In this document: positions 59,821 through 64,000 of the stretch, piece by piece
Position numbering within the stretch: the stretch's first letter is position 1
Layout: every line of letters starts with the position of its first letter
Origin: Paraburkholderia gardini
Lineage (GTDB): Bacteria > Pseudomonadota > Gammaproteobacteria > Burkholderiales > Burkholderiaceae
DNA: 64,000 bases
Reading direction: 5' to 3'
Assembly: GCF_907164575.1 (NCBI RefSeq)
Contig: NZ_CAJQYY010000018.1
Span: 62,001 to 126,000 of the forward strand
Translations under genes and position numbers: made by a program
The notes under the pieces: model-generated
The model's database searches: none
Told to the model about the DNA's origin: nothing
What the model saw: the letters and a program-made list of their open reading frames with translations, nothing else

Positions 59821-60915
59821 TCATACCCGCTGTACGCGGTCGCCCATCGACGCAAGACGGGCCATGACGCGCCGGCTCATGTCGGCCAGCGATGCGATTT
59901 CATCCGCGGCGCCCAATGCAATGGCCTCGCGCGGCATCCCGAACACGATACAGCTCGCCTCATCCTGAGCGAGCGTGTAGGCGCCCGCCTTTTTCATATC
60001 CAGCAACCCTGCCGCACCGTCGCGCCCCATGCCGGTCAGGATCACGCCGAGTGCGTTCTTGCCCGCATGCTGCGCCGCCGAGCGGAACAGCACATCGACC
60101 GAAGGCCGGTGCCGGTTTACCGGCGGCTCCTCGGACAGGTGGGCAATATAGTTCGCGCCGCTTCTTGCCAGCAAGAGGTGGGCGTGACCGGGCGCGATGT
60201 AAGCGTGCCCTGGCAGCACGCGCTCACCGTGCTCAGCTTCTTTAACGGTAATGCGACACAAACCATTGAGCCGTTGCGCAAAAGATTTTGTAAATCCCGG
60301 CGGCATGTGTTGCGCGATCAGCACGGCGGGCGCGTCCGGCGGCAACGGCACGAGCACTTCGCGGATCGCTTCAGTGCCGCCCGTCGATGCGCCGACGATG
60401 ATCAGCTTTTCGGTCGATACCAGCGGATTGTTGAAGAGCGGCGCCGGGGCAGCAGGCGCCTGCGCGTGCGCACCGGGTTGCGGCGCGGGCGCGGCCTGGC
60501 GCACGCGGGCGCGGGCAGCGGCGCGCACCTTGTCGGCGAGCTTTTCGGCGTATTCGAGCATGCCGTCACGAATGCCGACGCGCGGCTTCGTCACGAAATC
60601 CACCGCGCCGAGTTCGAGCGCGCGCAACGTGATTTCCGAGCCGCGCTCGGTCAGCGACGACACCATCACGACCGGCATCGGCCGAAGGCGCATCAGCTTC
60701 TCGAGGAAATCGAGACCGTCCATGCGCGGCATTTCGACGTCGAGCGTCAACACGTCCGGATTGTGCTGCTTGATGAGATCGCGCGCGACAAGCGGATCCG
60801 GCGCGGTCGCGACGACCATCATGTCCGGCTGTTCGTTGATGATTTCGGTCATCAGGCTACGGATCAGCGCCGAATCGTCGACACACAACACCTTGATTTT
60901 TTGCACGGCTGTCAC
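59821..60915 (-). CDS. cheB: CheB, chemoreceptor methylesterase/deamidase
   Basis: A 364-residue protein. The receiver domain has D13/D14 and phospho-acceptor D59 ([12 protein letters not shown]). An Ala/Pro linker (about residues 140-160) joins it to the esterase domain, with the nucleophile Ser in [12 protein letters not shown], His in [10 protein letters not shown] and Asp in [12 protein letters not shown]. It removes methyl groups from receptors. Its start overlaps the cheD stop by 4 bp. Confidence 0.97.
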   Translation of the reverse strand: MTAVQKIKVLCVDDSALIRSLMTEIINEQPDMMVVATAPDPLVARDLIKQHNPDVLTLDVEMPRMDGLDFLEKLMRLRPMPVVMVSSLTERGSEITLRALELGAVDFVTKPRVGIRDGMLEYAEKLADKVRAAARARVRQAAPAPQPGAHAQAPAAPAPLFNNPLVSTEKLIIVGASTGGTEAIREVLVPLPPDAPAVLIAQHMPPGFTKSFAQRLNGLCRITVKEAEHGERVLPGHAYIAPGHAHLLLARSGANYIAHLSEEPPVNRHRPSVDVLFRSAAQHAGKNALGVILTGMGRDGAAGLLDMKKAGAYTLAQDEASCIVFGMPREAIALGAADEIASLADMSRRVMARLASMGDRVQRV

Positions 60916-61682
60916 GCCTCCTCCACGGTCCTGGCGTTGTTCTGGGTAGTCGGGCGCGTTGCGCCAAACAATTCGATGCGCGGCTTCGCCGGCGCGGCCG
61001 GTGCCGCACCTGCTGCCGGGTTCGAGCCAAACAGCTCGATGCGCGGCCTGCCAGCCGGCGACGCAAAGAGTTCGACCCGCTCGCGGGCCCGCGCGAGCCG
61101 GTCGGCCCGCGCTTCGGCGGTCTGCCGGGCGAGCGCCTGCTCGCGCTCGGCGACCCCTTGATCCTGTTGCAGACGCAGCTTCTTCACCATCACCTGGCCC
61201 GTGCGCGGCATGAACGCCACCTTGCGCGGATGGCCACCCTGCAGATCCTCGGCGAGGATGCGGATTTTTTCGAGCGCGAGATAGCGGCGCACGAACTCCG
61301 AGTTGCGGTCGCCGATGTTCATCGTCGTCATGCCGGCGAGCACGGCCGCGCCGCCGAACACCTTGGCTTCGAAGCGCTCGCGCCGCCCGCCCGCCTTGAT
61401 GAGCTCGTTGATCAGCACTTCCATCGCGTACGCGCCGTAGCGCATCGAATCCGACGCGGCCTGCACGGCGTCGGCGCCGTCATCGGGCAGCATGAAGTGA
61501 TTCATGCCGCCGATGCCCGCCGTGCGATCCTGGATGCACGCGGCCACGCACGAGCCGAGCACGGTGACGAGCACCATGTCCTCGGAGGTCGTGTAGAACT
61601 CGTTCGGCAGCAGTTTGACGCCGGGACGCTTGAAGTGATTGTCGAAATAAAGATTGTTCGCGATCGGCAAGGTGCTGCTCAT
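60912..61682 (-). CDS. cheD: CheD, receptor glutamine deamidase with repeat-bearing tail
   Basis: A 256-residue deamidase. The catalytic Cys is in [14 protein letters not shown] and the His in [11 protein letters not shown] (about residues 40-65). The core ends near residue 190 with the usual [16 protein letters not shown]-terminal extension of about 60 residues carries three related motifs spaced along it, RVELFA, RIELFG and RIELFG, encoded at 60961-61085. Typical CheD is about 160-200 residues, so the tail is extra. It overlaps cheR and cheB by 4 bp each. Confidence 0.95.
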   Translation of the reverse strand: MSSTLPIANNLYFDNHFKRPGVKLLPNEFYTTSEDMVLVTVLGSCVAACIQDRTAGIGGMNHFMLPDDGADAVQAASDSMRYGAYAMEVLINELIKAGGRRERFEAKVFGGAAVLAGMTTMNIGDRNSEFVRRYLALEKIRILAEDLQGGHPRKVAFMPRTGQVMVKKLRLQQDQGVAEREQALARQTAEARADRLARARERVELFASPAGRPRIELFGSNPAAGAAPAAPAKPRIELFGATRPTTQNNARTVEEA

Positions 61683-62617
61683 GCGTTGACCTCACCCATT
61701 GCCGGCGCGCCGGTGCGCGACGTGCCGCGCGCGCCGCCGCTGTCGCGCGTCAGTTCATAGACGGTCTGGCCGCGCAGTCTGAAGGCCTGCGTCACATAAG
61801 TGAAGTTCTCGGAGTGGCCGGCGAACAGCAGCCCGCCCGGCTTCACGAGCGGCTCGAAGCGCGACAGCACGTGTGACTGCGTCGGCTTGTCGAAATAGAT
61901 CATCACGTTGCGGCAGAAGATCGCGTCGAACTGCGAGCGCAACGCGTAATCGCGGTCGGTCAGGTTGAGCTGGTCGAAGCGGACCATCGCGCGCACTTCC
62001 GGGCGCACCTTCACCATGCCGGCGTGCGCGCCGGTGCCGCGCAAGAAGAAACGCTTGAGCCGTTCCGGCGACAGGTGCTTGACCTGGTCGAACTGGTACG
62101 TGCCGGCTTCGGCCCTGGCGAGCACCTGCGTGTCGATGTCGGTGCCGAGCACGGTGGCGCTGCGCGCCGCGCTGTCGCCGAGTGCCTCGATCAGCGTCAT
62201 CGCGATGGAATACGGCTCTTCGCCCGTCGAAGCCGCCGAGCACCACACCGATACTGGCGCGCTGCGCTTCTTCACGAAGTCGGCGAGGATCGGAAAGTGA
62301 TGCGCCTCGCGGAAAAACGCGGTGAGGTTGGTGGTGAGCGCGTTCGTGAACGCTTCCCACTCGGCCGGATCGTTCGCCGATTCGAGCAGGTCGAGATACG
62401 ACTTGAAGCTTTCGAGGCCGCGCGCACGCAGGCGCCGCGCGAGGCGGCTGTACGCCATGTCCCGCTTGTGGTCCGACAGCGAGATTCCCGCGCCGCGGTG
62501 GATCAGCTCGCGAATACGTGCGAAATCCGCCGACGTGAATTCGAAATCACGTCCCTGATCACCGGAACGAACTGCATCAGCCCTTTCGGGCCGCGGTTCT
62601 GCGCGCGTTGCCATCAT
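61679..62617 (-). CDS. cheR: CheR, chemoreceptor methyltransferase
   Basis: A 312-residue SAM-dependent methyltransferase. The N-terminal helical domain ([38 protein letters not shown]) is followed by the SAM-binding domain with [19 protein letters not shown] near residue 124 and [15 protein letters not shown] near residue 230. It methylates receptor glutamates. The adjacent MCP ends in a DWETF pentapeptide, the known CheR-docking type. It overlaps cheD by 4 bp. Confidence 0.97.
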   Translation of the reverse strand: MMATRAEPRPERADAVRSGDQGRDFEFTSADFARIRELIHRGAGISLSDHKRDMAYSRLARRLRARGLESFKSYLDLLESANDPAEWEAFTNALTTNLTAFFREAHHFPILADFVKKRSAPVSVWCSAASTGEEPYSIAMTLIEALGDSAARSATVLGTDIDTQVLARAEAGTYQFDQVKHLSPERLKRFFLRGTGAHAGMVKVRPEVRAMVRFDQLNLTDRDYALRSQFDAIFCRNVMIYFDKPTQSHVLSRFEPLVKPGGLLFAGHSENFTYVTQAFRLRGQTVYELTRDSGGARGTSRTGAPAMGEVNA

Positions 62618-62633
62618 GCCTGACCGCCAATTC

Positions 62634-64000
62634 CTAGAACGTTTCCCAGTCGGCGTCGGAGCCGGCTGTGCTGGACGCAGGTGGGGGGGCCGGACGCGCT
62701 GCCGGTTCGCTTGTGCCTGCCGGTGTCTTCCTCTGCTTCATCGCGGGTTCGGCACGGAGCGCCGCGGGTTCGGGCCGCAGGAGCGGTGCCGCCGTCGCGG
62801 GTGCTGCCTGCACGGGCGCCGGTGGTTTTGTCGCGTGTGCTGCATGAGCCGGAGCGGCCGAAAGCCCCGTCGCAGGTGCTGCCTGCGCGGCGGGCTTCGC
62901 CGCCGGGGTCGCCGGCGCGCGCGTACGCTGCGTCCGCGCGACACCGCGCTGCTGCGCCTCGACACCGCCCGCTACCCGCCAGCCGCCGACCACGGTCTGC
63001 AACTGGCGCGTCTGTTCTTCGAGCGATGCGGCGGCGGCCGCCGCTTCTTCGACGAGCGCCGCGTTCTGCTGCGTCACCTCGTCCATTTGCACGACGGCGC
63101 GGTTGACCTGCTCGATGCCGGTCGACTGCTCTTCCGATGCCGCGCTGATCTCGCCCATGATGTCGGTTACGCGGCGCACCGCCTGCACGATCTCGTCCAT
63201 CGTCGTGCCGGCGCGGCCCACCAGCACCGAACCGCTCTGAACCTTGTCGGTGGACGTACCGATCAGTTCCTTGATTTCCTTCGCCGCGCTCGCGCTGCGT
63301 TGCGCGAGGCTGCGCACTTCGCCGGCGACGACCGCGAAACCGCGACCCTGCTCGCCGGCACGCGCCGCTTCGACGGCGGCGTTCAGCGCAAGAATATTGG
63401 TCTGGAACGCGATGCCTTCGATCACACCGATGATGTCGACGACCTTGTTCGAACTCGTCGCGATGTCCTGCATCGTGCTGACGACCTGGCTCACCACCTC
63501 GCCGCCGCGCGTCGCGATATCGGACGCGTTGACGGCCAGCTGGCTCGCCTGGCGCGCGTTTTCCGCGTTCTGGCGCACGGTGCCCGTGAGCTGCTCCATG
63601 CTCGACGCGGTCTCTTGCAGCGAAGCCGCCTGCTGCTCGGTGCGTTGCGACAGATCGGTGTTGCCCATGGCAATCTCGCGCGCGCCGGTATCGATCGATC
63701 CGGTGCTGCTGTGCACGGATTTCACCATCGTCGAGAGGCTCTCCTGCATGTGCCTGATCGCGCTGAAGAGGCGTCCGATTTCGTTCGTGCTGAACACTTC
63801 GACCGGATGCGTGAGGTCGCCCGAAGCAATCCGCTCGAAGGCATCGACAGCGTCGTTCAGCGGTTGCACGATCAGGCCGCGCAGCGCGAAGCGGATCAGC
63901 ACGACCAGCACGAGCGCCAGCACCGTGACGCCGATGATGAACGCCGTCATCGTCGAAATATTCGACTCCGAAGCCTTCTGGCCGTCGACGGCGTTCTGCT
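62634..64000 (-). CDS. Methyl-accepting chemotaxis protein (partial, 5-prime end outside window)
   Basis: At least 455 residues are visible; the frame continues past 64000, so the N-terminal sensor domain is missing. The visible part starts in the last periplasmic helix ([11 protein letters not shown]), then the second membrane helix ([18 protein letters not shown]), a HAMP domain, and the signalling coiled coil with the tip [38 protein letters not shown]. After it comes an Ala/Pro-rich linker of about 100 residues and a final DWETF. That pentapeptide matches the NWETF tether that recruits CheR and CheB. An ATG at 63950 lies inside the membrane region and is not the start. Confidence 0.95.
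   Translation of the reverse strand, partial: QNAVDGQKASESNISTMTAFIIGVTVLALVLVVLIRFALRGLIVQPLNDAVDAFERIASGDLTHPVEVFSTNEIGRLFSAIRHMQESLSTMVKSVHSSTGSIDTGAREIAMGNTDLSQRTEQQAASLQETASSMEQLTGTVRQNAENARQASQLAVNASDIATRGGEVVSQVVSTMQDIATSSNKVVDIIGVIEGIAFQTNILALNAAVEAARAGEQGRGFAVVAGEVRSLAQRSASAAKEIKELIGTSTDKVQSGSVLVGRAGTTMDEIVQAVRRVTDIMGEISAASEEQSTGIEQVNRAVVQMDEVTQQNAALVEEAAAAAASLEEQTRQLQTVVGGWRVAGGVEAQQRGVARTQRTRAPATPAAKPAAQAAPATGLSAAPAHAAHATKPPAPVQAAPATAAPLLRPEPAALRAEPAMKQRKTPAGTSEPAARPAPPPASSTAGSDADWETF

Overview
The window is high-GC DNA from a motile Gram-negative betaproteobacterium. Gene order and protein character (FlhDC-type flagellar regulation, a cheRDB-cheYZ block, DUF2844/DUF3443, DUF1120 proteins, long Ala/Pro-rich insertions) point to Burkholderia sensu lato, probably Paraburkholderia or Caballeronia. 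The genus is an inference. Most of the 64 kb is one large flagellar and chemotaxis region, with a metabolic flank on the left and a surface-adhesion island inside it.

Layout. 1-2293: lrgB (partial) and lrgA, divergent from a LysR regulator. 2298-7419: a GMC alcohol dehydrogenase, divergent from an AidB-type acyl-CoA dehydrogenase and a coniferyl-type aldehyde dehydrogenase. 7416-10561 (minus): fliE, fliS, fliT, a second FliK-like protein and a stand-alone FlhB C-terminal domain. 10798-17861 (plus): fliFGHIJK. 17876-18537: a 660-bp imperfect palindrome. 18680-23220 (plus): fliLMNOPQR. 23302-34065: an alpha/beta hydrolase, a chaperone-usher operon, an orphan gene, an autotransporter and two DUF1120 pilin-like genes. 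34151-46407 (minus): flgB-flgL plus ycgR. 46645-49034 (plus): flgA, flgM, flgN. 49152-56346 (minus): flhB, flhA, flhF, flhG, fliA. 56553-58362 (minus): a DUF2844/DUF3443 pair. 58635-64000 (minus): a partial MCP, cheR, cheD, cheB, cheY, cheZ.

The flagellar genes give a nearly complete hierarchy: MS ring, switch, export gate and ATPase, rod, hook, junction proteins, FlgM/FliA checkpoint, chaperones and brake. No flagellin or fliD, motAB, flhDC or cheA/cheW is in the window. Two promoter classes can be read directly. A long motif with half-sites resembling the enteric FlhDC box, followed at 25-26 bp by a -10 element, lies before fliF, flgB/flgA, flhF, flhB and, more weakly, fliL. Sigma-28 promoters lie before fliS, flgK and ycgR, and probably flgM.

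Points most worth a second look: the conserved FlhDC-like promoter architecture; FlhG with an intact FlhF-activating helix but a degenerate P-loop; the paired second FliK and FlhB C-terminal domain; the large palindrome between fliK and fliL; the DTGS-containing lipoprotein pair between chemotaxis and flhB; the CheD tail with RIELFG repeats; the adhesion island.
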